DNA of 5,347 bases, taken from positions 1-5,347 of the forward strand of contig DASRWC010000042.1 in NCBI GenBank assembly GCA_035654795.1, read 5' to 3'. Below are positions 1-5,096 of this stretch, in pieces. Position 1 is the first letter of the stretch. Each line of letters opens with the position of its first letter. Both the position numbers and the translations under genes were made by a program. The notes below the pieces were generated by a model that saw only the letters and a list, made by a program, of their open reading frames with translations, was not told the DNA's origin and made no database searches. Origin of the DNA: JAAYLC01 sp035654795. GTDB lineage: Bacteria; Bacteroidota; Bacteroidia; Flavobacteriales; Flavobacteriaceae.

Positions 1-535
1 AGATGATGAGAAATACTTTTTTCCAATTATTCATGGTAGATCGTATTGAAAACCTGCGTCATATCCCGATCAGAGGATGGGGTTAGGATCTATAGGTTCA
101 GAAGAAGAAATAAAAGAAACATCCATCAAGGCGCGCCTGATAAATAGAAAGAGAGGTCTGAGGACCAAAATAACTTAGGCCCTGTCCCTGAAGGACATGA
201 CCATTGGGGCGAGAAAAATCTTCATGTCAATAATGGATAGCATGTTGGCAAATTTAAGGAGGATTTTTTTGGTGTACAAGGGGACAGCGCATTTTACAAT
301 CCGGTAAGCACCTGATTCCATACCGCTTATAGTTAACGGAAAATTAATTTAGCCATTCGTCCTTACTTATGTCCATTGATGAATATAATTTGTTGTACAG
401 GCATTATCGGCCCAAAAACCCTTAGAAATAATGCCGCATTAACGGAGTGAAAAGAGCAAAAAAGCCTTTGGTACAAATGATGGAATCCTCCGGCAAGTAA
501 ATTTTAATCCTCAAAATCAACCTATTAATTCACGG
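1..535. other. Gene-free stretch upstream of the tRNA
   Basis: I find no convincing coding region here on either strand. The open frames are short, for example a 36-codon plus-strand frame at 197-307 and an open but ATG-less minus-strand frame of about 42 codons near 105-230. None has a recognisable motif. An isolated Shine-Dalgarno-like AAGGAGG lies at 256-262, but the frame behind it (TTG/GTG near 270-274) closes after about a dozen codons. The stretch is either intergenic DNA or old gene remains too decayed to read. Both boundaries are approximate. Confidence 0.5.
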
Positions 536-582
536 GAGGTAAATTTTTAAAAGATAATATTTGCGTCGAGGAAATTTACCTC
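536..582. repeat. 11-bp inverted repeat overlapping the tRNA promoter
   Basis: GAGGTAAATTT at 536-546 is the exact reverse complement of AAATTTACCTC at 572-582, with 25 bp between the arms. The right arm fills most of the gap between the -33 and -7 boxes of the tRNA promoter and touches the -7 box. The -33 box sits in the loop. The geometry would suit an operator for a dimeric DNA-binding protein, or it may be a chance product of A+T-rich sequence. The inversion is seen directly; any regulatory role is inference. Confidence 0.5.
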
Positions 583-590
583 TATCTTTG
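560..590 (+). promoter_or_regulatory. Bacteroidota-type promoter of the tRNA gene
   Basis: TTTG at 560-563 (-33 box) and TATCTTTG at 583-590 (-7 box, consensus TAnnTTTG) are separated by 19 bp. This agrees fully with the primary sigma-factor consensus known for Bacteroides and relatives. Transcription should begin a few bases after 590, about 30-35 nt before the mature tRNA. Agreement at all six specified -7 bases plus correct spacing makes chance unlikely, and it is the best evidence in the window for the host phylum. Confidence 0.85.
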
Positions 591-628
591 CAATCCCATC
601 CAGAACAAGTCTCCGATGGAATTTTCTT

Positions 629-703
629 GGGAGTTTAGCTCAGTTGGTTCAGAGCATCTGCCTTACAAGCAGAGGGTCGGGGGTTCGAATCCCTCAACTC
701 CCA
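629..703 (+). tRNA. tRNA-Val (anticodon TAC)
   Basis: A complete cloverleaf is visible. The acceptor stem pairs GGGAGTT (629-635) with AACTCCC (696-702), and the discriminator is A703. The D stem is GCTC (638-641) with GAGC (652-655). The anticodon stem is TCTGC (657-661) with GCAGA (669-673), and its loop CTTACAA (662-668) presents TAC at 664-666. The T arm is GGGGG-TTCGAAT-CCCTC with one G-U pair. Anticodon TAC reads GTA and, with wobble modification, other valine codons. CCA is not encoded, so it must be added after transcription, as is usual in Bacteroidota. The gene stands alone with its own promoter and terminator. tRNA 3' ends are common integration sites for phages and islands, and phage-type genes lie just downstream, but no duplicated 3' end is visible in this window. 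Confidence 0.97.
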
Positions 704-713
704 CTTGATAATC

Positions 714-750
714 AGCCACTTACAAGAATTACTTGTAAGTGGCTTTTTTT
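714..750 (+). terminator. Intrinsic terminator of tRNA-Val
   Basis: A perfect 12-bp stem, GCCACTTACAAG (715-726) with CTTGTAAGTGGC (732-743), encloses a 5-nt loop and is extended by one A-T pair (714/744). A run of seven T (744-750) follows. There is no T-run on the other side, so it should stop only plus-strand transcription and not the minus-strand genes converging on it. It starts 11 nt after the tRNA. Confidence 0.92.
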
Positions 751-842
751 GTTTGCACACGATTTGCATAATTATATGGCCTTAGCACAGCAATGATGTG
801 AATCGGATCGGAGTTTTCGCGCTTCTTGGGCTGGAGTTATAA

Positions 843-1070
843 CTACATTTCGAACAAGAGTATCGCCTCCAGCGCCCTTTGATCCTGTGGGCTTAGATTC
901 TCCTTTTTGCTGATCAACAACAATATTTCCGCCTTGCTCTTAGTAGCTTGAAGATCCAGGGCCATCTGCAGGAGTTCCTGCTTCCGGTCCTGCGATATTT
1001 TGGCTAGTGCCAACATTCCCTGCATCTCCTGTATTGCCCTGAACCTCTTGATTTCTTCCTGTGTCGCCAT
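843..1070 (-). CDS. Hypothetical 75-aa helical protein, possibly 5'-truncated
   Basis: Not recognised. The product is strongly helix-forming and charged, with no signal peptide or membrane segment. Residues 3-35 alternate hydrophobic and charged positions like an amphipathic or coiled helix, and a second helix lies near the C-terminus (LSPQDQRALEAIL). I used the ATG at 1070, but the frame stays open for 18 more codons upstream (to the stop at 1125-1127) and reads plausibly there, including KLTKLTQKV. The gene may therefore be the surviving C-terminal part of a longer protein. There is no clear Shine-Dalgarno sequence. It is the last minus-strand gene before the convergent tRNA. An overlapping 62-codon frame (940-1128, TTG start) has a Gly/Asn/Thr-rich low-complexity product and is probably a shadow. 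Moderate confidence that it is coding; function unknown. Confidence 0.5.
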   Translation of the reverse strand: MATQEEIKRFRAIQEMQGMLALAKISQDRKQELLQMALDLQATKSKAEILLLISKKENLSPQDQRALEAILLFEM

Positions 1071-1196
1071 GACCTTTTGTGTAAGCTTGGTTAGTTTTTG
1101 AATCCCTGGCTCTCTCTTTCCTCGTCAAGCGGCAGGGGGCGCAGCACTTGTGGTTTTCCTTTATTCTCTAAGGTCGAGTTTTGACAAGTTTAATTG

Positions 1197-1295
1197 TTAG
1201 CCCTTAACTTCTCTATACAATTCTTTACCATGGTCGGTTATTTCGGTCTGAACAAGCTAGGCCTTTCGGTCAAACCGTGCCACTTGATAGATCAT
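1197..1295 (-). pseudogene. Decayed C-terminal fragment of a small membrane-protein paralogue
   Basis: This frame reads MIYQVARFDRKA, an in-frame TAG at 1257-1259, then LVQTEITDHGKELYREVKG and a TAA. The tail HGKELYREVK matches the tail of the 81-aa protein encoded at 2759-3004 once that gene's apparent frameshift is undone (HGKGVYREVKE). The shared pattern is L-x-x-(T-K)-T-x-I-x-x-HGK-x-x-YREVK. The TAG lines up with a CAG glutamine codon in the relative, so it may be a simple C-to-T change. The membrane-spanning N-terminal half is absent: the frame runs upstream straight into the stop codon of the SIR2-like gene. I infer a leftover 3' end of a small gene cut off when the SIR2 gene arrived. 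The fragment is short, so its assignment rests on the repeat similarity. Confidence 0.5.
1202..1234. repeat. Direct repeat, copy A (left of the SIR2 gene)
   Basis: This segment matches 2748-2781 at about 29 of 34 aligned positions with one gap: CCTTAACTTC, then CTATACA, then CTTTACCATGGT are identical. Weaker similarity appears to continue about 20 bp on each side. On the minus strand both copies encode the end of a small protein (HGK...YREVK), which suggests common gene ancestry and not a transposon end. Together the copies bracket the SIR2-like gene. Confidence 0.7.
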
Positions 1296-1322
1296 CAGGC
1301 TATAAAAAGCTTTTCTATGCCC

Positions 1323-2603
1323 TCAATGGTTTAATTCTAAATAATCTTTGAAAAACAGTTTGTAGATCGTAAGATTATATTCCTCATAGAAAAATATGTT
1401 TTCTCCTAATTTCGTCGGCTCGACTAATTTAGAAAACCACGCCCATTTGGAAACATGACGAAGGAAGAAATCTCTTATTACAATTTCTGGATCCACAATT
1501 TCTATTTTAATGTTCCTATTGACGGACAAAGCCTTATAAAGAATGTCATTGATATGCCCATCTCCAAACGAATAGCCGACAATGACTAATTTATCACCAT
1601 CTATACAATCACGATCAAACGCAGCAATCATTTGTCGGAACGGCGATAATCCTGTTCTAATTGTTTTTCTATAACCAGTAATAATGTTGCTTATTTGGGT
1701 CCTTCGCCCATTTTCCACTTCTATTTCTGCTGTATTATATCCTTGCTCAGAAGGAAATTTAGAATGAGAACTTAGAACAAAGGAGTAGTAGGGCAGTCCA
1801 TTCGCATCTTCTGAGAGAACCTCCCAGTATGCAGATCCGTGGAGGTGGTATATGCAGTTATAATTTCGATGTTTGGTAAAATTAAAGGTGTTGAAGTGAC
1901 TAAAGCCAAAATTCAATTTTTCGATTTCTGGCCTAAATTCACCATTTGTTCCTTCGAAGAACTGAATGTTGGCGTTATTAAAAATTTGTTGAACTACCCT
2001 GTCGTAGTTCAGCGTATAAACCCGTAACAGGTTTTTTTCCAAACTTTTAAGATATTTCTCCGTCAATTTAACATTTATGGCAATATGTTCTTGGTCTAAA
2101 GAGTGGGGAGCAGAATACTCAAATATTTCATTTGCTATCGCATCTAAAAGTTGGCCGAACAAGGCTTGGAAGTAAACCTTCTGTGGTGAAATAGAAATGC
2201 TTATATCTTTTAAAGAAACATTAACAAAATCTGATGCACCTGGAATTTCAAGAGAATATCTTTTTGAAGACTCATCTATCGTTGTATAATGCATAAAATC
2301 ATGCCATAGGCCAGACTCATTTTTAACAAAGAAGGCAAGCCCGTTAATGTTTCCTCCTTTTTCGAAAGACCAATAGTCTATGAAGTCTTCTATGACGTTC
2401 AGTACGGTCTCAAAGTTTATTTTTTCTTTCGGGATTGAACATTTGTGGTTTAGATGGTCAAATATTTCTTGGGTGACGTACTTCCCTGAAGCATTCTTAA
2501 ATCCATTTTGACAAATCATTTCTGTTAATTTGTTTGTCTTGGGCCCGCCCCATTGGATAGCTGCTCCGGCACCTAATAATAAAATAATTCGCTTTTTCTC
2601 CAT
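1323..2603 (-). CDS. Stand-alone SIR2-like protein, putative NAD-consuming anti-phage factor
   Basis: The 426-aa product carries SIR2-superfamily marks in the expected order. A Rossmann-type NAD-binding start, IILLLGAGAA, lies at 6-15 with GGPKTNKLTEMI after it. LNYDRVV at 198-204 corresponds to the catalytic Asn/Asp region of SIR2 proteins. IYHLHGSAYW at 251-260 carries the HG motif with the likely catalytic His (H255). VIVGYSFGDGHINDIL at 340-355 is the distal nucleotide-fold motif. Many SIR2-like proteins in defence systems destroy NAD after phage infection, and that is the best guess here. Deacetylase activity is unlikely: I see no zinc-binding Cys clusters. Unlike the large DSR sirtuins, there is no extra sensor domain beyond the middle region (about 90-190) and the C-terminal 60 residues. 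AbiH-type proteins are a related alternative. The ATG at 2603 follows an A-rich leader without a strong Shine-Dalgarno sequence. The gene looks more A+T-rich than the terminase gene, suggesting separate acquisition. A 155-bp gap separates it from the 81-aa gene. Confidence 0.85.
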   Translation of the reverse strand: MEKKRIILLLGAGAAIQWGGPKTNKLTEMICQNGFKNASGKYVTQEIFDHLNHKCSIPKEKINFETVLNVIEDFIDYWSFEKGGNINGLAFFVKNESGLWHDFMHYTTIDESSKRYSLEIPGASDFVNVSLKDISISISPQKVYFQALFGQLLDAIANEIFEYSAPHSLDQEHIAINVKLTEKYLKSLEKNLLRVYTLNYDRVVQQIFNNANIQFFEGTNGEFRPEIEKLNFGFSHFNTFNFTKHRNYNCIYHLHGSAYWEVLSEDANGLPYYSFVLSSHSKFPSEQGYNTAEIEVENGRRTQISNIITGYRKTIRTGLSPFRQMIAAFDRDCIDGDKLVIVGYSFGDGHINDILYKALSVNRNIKIEIVDPEIVIRDFFLRHVSKWAWFSKLVEPTKLGENIFFYEEYNLTIYKLFFKDYLELNH

Positions 2604-2747
2604 CGCTTTAGGTGTGTTTTAAAGTTTGAAAGGTCTTTTGCACCTACTGATGCTATACCCTGCCTCTATTTTTACTTTCGGCGGAATTGCAAATGAAGCG
2701 GCTTCCTGTTTTCCTCAATGTCACGTATTGAGAAGTCAATTTCTACT

Positions 2748-2781
2748 CCTTAACTTCCCTATACACCCCCTTTACCATGGT
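2748..2781. repeat. Direct repeat, copy B (right of the SIR2 gene)
   Basis: Partner of the repeat at 1202-1234, in the same orientation. It covers the last codons of the 81-aa gene and a few bases beyond. It differs mainly in a C-rich run (2766-2770) that is one base longer than in copy A. That one-base difference lies where the reading frame of the 81-aa gene appears to have shifted. Confidence 0.7.
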
Positions 2782-3004
2782 AAATGATCCCGGTTTTAGT
2801 GTCCAATAGCTGCCCTTTATCATGTAATGTATACCTGCCGGATTCTCCCCACCAAAAAAACAAAGCCGCAAAAACGAGCAGAAAGAACACTAGAATATTT
2901 CTTTGCTTTCTTAGATGTTTCCTATATTCCTCTGCTTTCATCAGCTTATCAGCACCTTCAGAAGCCTCCACGTTAAAAATATCAACCCTATCCTTAAAAC
3001 CCAT
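2759..3004 (-). CDS. Small single-pass membrane protein (81 aa), tail probably frameshifted
   Basis: Family not recognised. A charged N-terminal part (1-35, ending KHLRKQR) precedes one hydrophobic segment at about 36-52 (NILVFFLLVFAALFFWW) and a short tail with RYTLHDKGQLLDTKTGIIY. The basic residues just before the helix favour a cytoplasmic N-terminus with the tail outside the cytoplasm. A tail with a DT-x-TG-x-(I/V)-Y motif after one helix is a pattern I associate with small accessory membrane proteins; this is recollection, not a search result. The present frame ends HGKGGV at 2759. Removing one base from the run at 2766-2770 would give HGKGVYREVKE with a stop at 2743-2745, matching the fragment at 1197-1295, so the tail probably carries a one-base insertion. 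The start is the ATG at 3004; no Shine-Dalgarno sequence is visible. The 104-aa membrane protein gene lies 46 bp upstream. Confidence 0.6.
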   Translation of the reverse strand: MGFKDRVDIFNVEASEGADKLMKAEEYRKHLRKQRNILVFFLLVFAALFFWWGESGRYTLHDKGQLLDTKTGIIYHGKGGV

Positions 3005-3050
3005 AGCAAACTAATTTTTGAAGGTATAACATGATGTTTTGATACTTAAA

Positions 3051-3365
3051 CTAAACTGAAATGAATTCGATTTGAATAAAGATGTTCGTCAGGATTAGCA
3101 AGACAAACAATACCAGACCAAACATTTGGGTGTGTCTTTGCAGAATGTTGGTCAATAAAAAAGCCAAAATAAACCCGGCAACAGGGGTTATAAAAAGGAA
3201 GTACCATCCAAAATCAATCGCACCTGCAACTGAAAAATAAGCCCCAGCAACAAATGCAAACATTTTAAAGCCCTTGCCATTTCCCGGGAGGAAGAAATTT
3301 CCTACAGGCCACCCCTTCTGCCTTGCAAAATCATAATAGGAGTTGATAATCCAGGCACAACACAC
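3051..3365 (-). CDS. Small multi-pass membrane protein, start codon uncertain or lost
   Basis: Family not recognised. The 104-aa product is very hydrophobic, with helices at about 33-53, 55-74 and 81-99. Counting from the GTG at 3365 leaves the first helix cut in half: the frame remains open upstream to the stop at 3429-3431 and there reads EPRIFILIGIV, which completes a fourth helix with CCAWII. No ATG, GTG or TTG occurs in that 21-codon extension. Either translation starts at a rare codon such as ATT, or the true start was removed, perhaps by the rearrangement that also ended the short ORF upstream. GTG is kept here only as the first standard start. It lies after the terminase small subunit and before the 81-aa membrane protein, in accessory (cargo) position. 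Function unknown. Confidence 0.5.
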   Translation of the reverse strand: MCCAWIINSYYDFARQKGWPVGNFFLPGNGKGFKMFAFVAGAYFSVAGAIDFGWYFLFITPVAGFILAFLLTNILQRHTQMFGLVLFVLLILTNIFIQIEFISV

Positions 3366-3428
3366 GATGCCTATAAGAATAAAAATCCGTGGTTCGATGA
3401 TGTTTGGGCTTATTGTAACTAATGTACT

Positions 3429-3533
3429 TCAAAACCCGCAATAAAGGCCATGGCCCCGATATTTTTCTTTCAAGTCGATCAGCCTTAGTGTTGTTTTTTC
3501 AATTCTTTTGGATGGATACTTACTTGCTGCCAT
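3429..3533 (-). CDS. 34-aa ORF overlapping the terminase small subunit end; possible stub of a lost gene
   Basis: An ATG at 3533 lies inside the last codons of the terminase small subunit gene (14-bp overlap), the layout of a translationally coupled next gene. The product begins MAASKYPSKRIEKTTLRLID and continues LKEKYR, a basic helical start, then stops at 3429-3431. In phages the gene in this place is the terminase large subunit, and some large subunits have a similar short basic helix ahead of the ATPase motif. No Walker A motif follows here. I infer, with low certainty, that this is the 5' stub of the large subunit or of another late gene deleted at about 3450. It could also be a chance ORF. 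Confidence 0.35.
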   Translation of the reverse strand: MAASKYPSKRIEKTTLRLIDLKEKYRGHGLYCGF

Positions 3534-4041
3534 AGTAATTGTTGATCTGGTTGAAAAAATTAAACTTGGGATCATCCTTGGTGTTATCCGCCATGTTCAG
3601 AATCTCCATCAACCTATTCAATGCTGCTATTTTGTCGTGGAGGCGTATTTTATGGCCGGTATCGGTTTTTTCAAGGTCCTTAATTGCGCCGACCTTGGCA
3701 GGATCTATCCCGCTCAACGGCTTCAACGTATAATCTGAATCCAAGAATTCGGTTATGCCGGTAAAGGCTATGACAGAAAATTCCTTTAATACCCGCTCCT
3801 GTGTTATACCTAGCTGATCCAATAGAGGCTTGGATTTGAACGCAATGTATTTCTGGATGTCAACATTGGTCAACAATCGCTGTCCCTGCTGGCGGGCGGT
3901 TTTAGCACTGTATCCGGCCTTCCTGGCCGCCTCTGCTGTGTTTCTGTTGGCATCAGATAGATAGTGCTCCACGAACATCATTTCACGATCTGTAAGCTCT
4001 ATTTTCTCGTCCCCTACGTCAATCAAAGTAATTCTAGCCAT
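3520..4041 (-). CDS. Phage terminase small subunit
   Basis: The 173-aa product matches the Terminase_2 (XtmA-like) pattern. LTDREMMFVEHYLSD (16-30) with NTAEAARKAGYSAKTARQQG (34-53) forms the DNA-binding helix-turn-helix, and RLLTNVDIQKYI (55-66) follows. The middle (LGITQERVLKEFSVIAF, 77-93) and HDKIAALNRLMEIL (135-148) are the usual oligomerisation and linker helices. Small subunits form rings that recognise the packaging site and hand the DNA to the large-subunit motor. Length is normal for the family and the ORF looks intact. The start at 4041 has an A-rich leader and no clear Shine-Dalgarno sequence. It lies 7 bp after the 30-aa ORF and probably belongs to the operon of the replication protein. 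Notably, no large subunit follows. The name is secure; whether it still works in packaging is unknown. Confidence 0.9.
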   Translation of the reverse strand: MARITLIDVGDEKIELTDREMMFVEHYLSDANRNTAEAARKAGYSAKTARQQGQRLLTNVDIQKYIAFKSKPLLDQLGITQERVLKEFSVIAFTGITEFLDSDYTLKPLSGIDPAKVGAIKDLEKTDTGHKIRLHDKIAALNRLMEILNMADNTKDDPKFNFFNQINNYYGSK

Positions 4042-4048
4042 GTGGTTT

Positions 4049-4141
4049 TTATTTAGAGTAATCCCTGGTCAGCTGCTTTTGAATATATCGGCCAGATGGG
4101 TGATACCAGACGATGCTATTTGATCTCCCTTCTTGCGGCAT
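4049..4141 (-). CDS. Putative 30-aa microprotein between replication and terminase genes
   Basis: An ATG at 4141, 7 bp after the stop of the replication gene, opens a frame of 30 codons ending 7 bp before the terminase start. The product starts MPQEGRSNSIVWYHPSGRYI and ends QKQLTRDYSK. It is basic and aromatic-rich, without membrane segment or known motif. It fills nearly the whole gap between two operon genes, which raises the chance that it is real, but it is too short for certainty and has only an A-rich leader as ribosome-binding region. Confidence 0.4.
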   Translation of the reverse strand: MPQEGRSNSIVWYHPSGRYIQKQLTRDYSK

Positions 4142-4148
4142 TTTTATA

Positions 4149-5096
4149 CTAACTATTTGGTTGCAGGAGTCCGTTATTGTCTGTTTTTTTCTTCCTAAGG
4201 TGATTAAGAAGTTTAAGTAATATCCCCGACGGTTTTTTTTGCTTGTCCAATAGATGTTCCGAAAAAAGCATTAACGAATCCGACTTTTGATCCGGTTTCT
4301 TATTAAATCGATTTACTTCACTTTTCGCTTCTTCGGGTGATAGATTAAACCCATATACCGCAAAATATTCAAATGACTTTGATCGGTCATCACTCCCCAG
4401 GCCTTTACTGTAAATGGCAGCAAATCCATTCGTCACCGCATTTTCCAGTTCTGTATCTTCCCACTTCTTAATTGGCAACGATCCTATTTGAAAGAAAAAG
4501 CACTGGAAAAAAACTTCGGGGTCTACAACCTTATGTTTGTTCAAAAGAAACTCTAACATTCCAGGCTTAGGCAGGAAATCAGGGAAACGGTTTACTACTT
4601 CCGCTGTTTTGGCTATTCTCTTCTCCTTATCTCTCTTCTTCTCTTTTCTTATATTCTCTTCTTTTATCTTATGGTATTGCTCCGGCAATGCCATGGCATT
4701 ACCGTGGGACAATCTTTCTTCCTCCGCCTGCTCAGGAAGGTCACTATGTTCAATATCCTTACCCCATCGTTTGTTGGCTTTATCCCTCTGTTGTTTCCTT
4801 TTTCGATCCATTTCCCTCATCCTTTCTTTGAGGGAGTTAGAGTAAATTTTTTCATGTTCAACGACAAACAACCCATATCCATTTATTACCTGTTCTATGA
4901 AGCTCTCATCTGCCTGGATAGCATATGCAATCCGCTTGGGCTTATACTCCGCCTCATAGTGGGAAGAATCACGTAGAAACTCTATTAAAGCCCAAAATAT
5001 CCCGTACCCTTCATATCCAAGTTCCGCCCGGAGGTCTATTATTTTCTCATCATTTCTGGCGTTTGAATCATGTCGGAACCAATAGCTATCTTTCAT
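4149..5096 (-). CDS. Phage-type replication protein with Lin1244/Lin1753-like (DUF4373) N-terminus
   Basis: The 315-aa protein opens with the family signature SYWFRHDSNARNDEKIIDLR (4-23), then ELGYEGYGIFWALIEFLRD (25-43). This is the winged-helix-like domain named after Listeria Lin1244/Lin1753, common in Bacteroidota and Firmicutes prophages and islands near DnaD-type replication genes. A basic stretch follows (RMREMDRKRKQQRDKANKRW, 92-111), then a variable charged linker (112-165), then a C-terminal helical region (about 166-260) and a Lys-rich tail. The likely role is origin binding or helicase loading for element replication; the position at the end of the early module agrees. The start is well supported: GGAGGGG at 5104-5110 sits 7 nt before the ATG at 5096, the best Shine-Dalgarno sequence in the window. 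The start overlaps the preceding frame by 11 nt. The linker DNA contains a near-perfect palindrome and a long purine-rich run (about 4615-4670). Confidence 0.85.
   Translation of the reverse strand: MKDSYWFRHDSNARNDEKIIDLRAELGYEGYGIFWALIEFLRDSSHYEAEYKPKRIAYAIQADESFIEQVINGYGLFVVEHEKIYSNSLKERMREMDRKRKQQRDKANKRWGKDIEHSDLPEQAEEERLSHGNAMALPEQYHKIKEENIRKEKKRDKEKRIAKTAEVVNRFPDFLPKPGMLEFLLNKHKVVDPEVFFQCFFFQIGSLPIKKWEDTELENAVTNGFAAIYSKGLGSDDRSKSFEYFAVYGFNLSPEEAKSEVNRFNKKPDQKSDSLMLFSEHLLDKQKKPSGILLKLLNHLRKKKTDNNGLLQPNS
4683..4704. repeat. 22-bp near-perfect palindrome inside the replication gene
   Basis: The palindrome is centred between 4693 and 4694. AATGCCATGGCATT (4687-4700) is perfectly self-complementary, and CGG/CCG pair outside it with one mismatch (4686/4701). 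It encodes part of HGNAMALPEQ in the variable linker of the replication protein. It could bind a dimeric protein, including the replication protein itself, or fold as a hairpin in mRNA. Function is inference only. Confidence 0.6.

Noticed and set aside
197..307. 36-codon plus-strand frame in the left gene-free region
   Set aside because: No usable Shine-Dalgarno spacing, no recognisable domain, and it is isolated from other genes.
662..726. The octamer CTTACAAG occurs both in the tRNA anticodon loop region and in the terminator stem
   Set aside because: Eight bases shared within 70 bp is weak, no further flanking similarity exists, and the terminator explains the second copy; not enough for an att core or a tRNA-derived duplication.
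940..1128. 62-codon minus-strand frame overlapping the 75-aa gene
   Set aside because: It starts at TTG, its product is low-complexity (Gly, Asn, Thr, Gln), and it overlaps a frame with much more protein-like content.
1305..1314. AAAAGCTTTT palindrome just after the SIR2 stop, considered as a terminator
   Set aside because: The stem is A-T only apart from the centre and leaves no loop, so a stable hairpin is unlikely.
2653..2739. 28-codon frame with TTG start behind AAGGAG in the gap before the SIR2 gene, and a 25-residue open frame beside it
   Set aside because: The Shine-Dalgarno-like bases are the remains of YREVKE codons of the 81-aa gene, and neither product has a recognisable feature.
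1228..4697. Four CCATGG sites, three of them within larger palindromic or repeat contexts
   Set aside because: Two belong to the paralogous gene tails and the others are separate; no common spacing or shared flanks, so no repeat family is supported.
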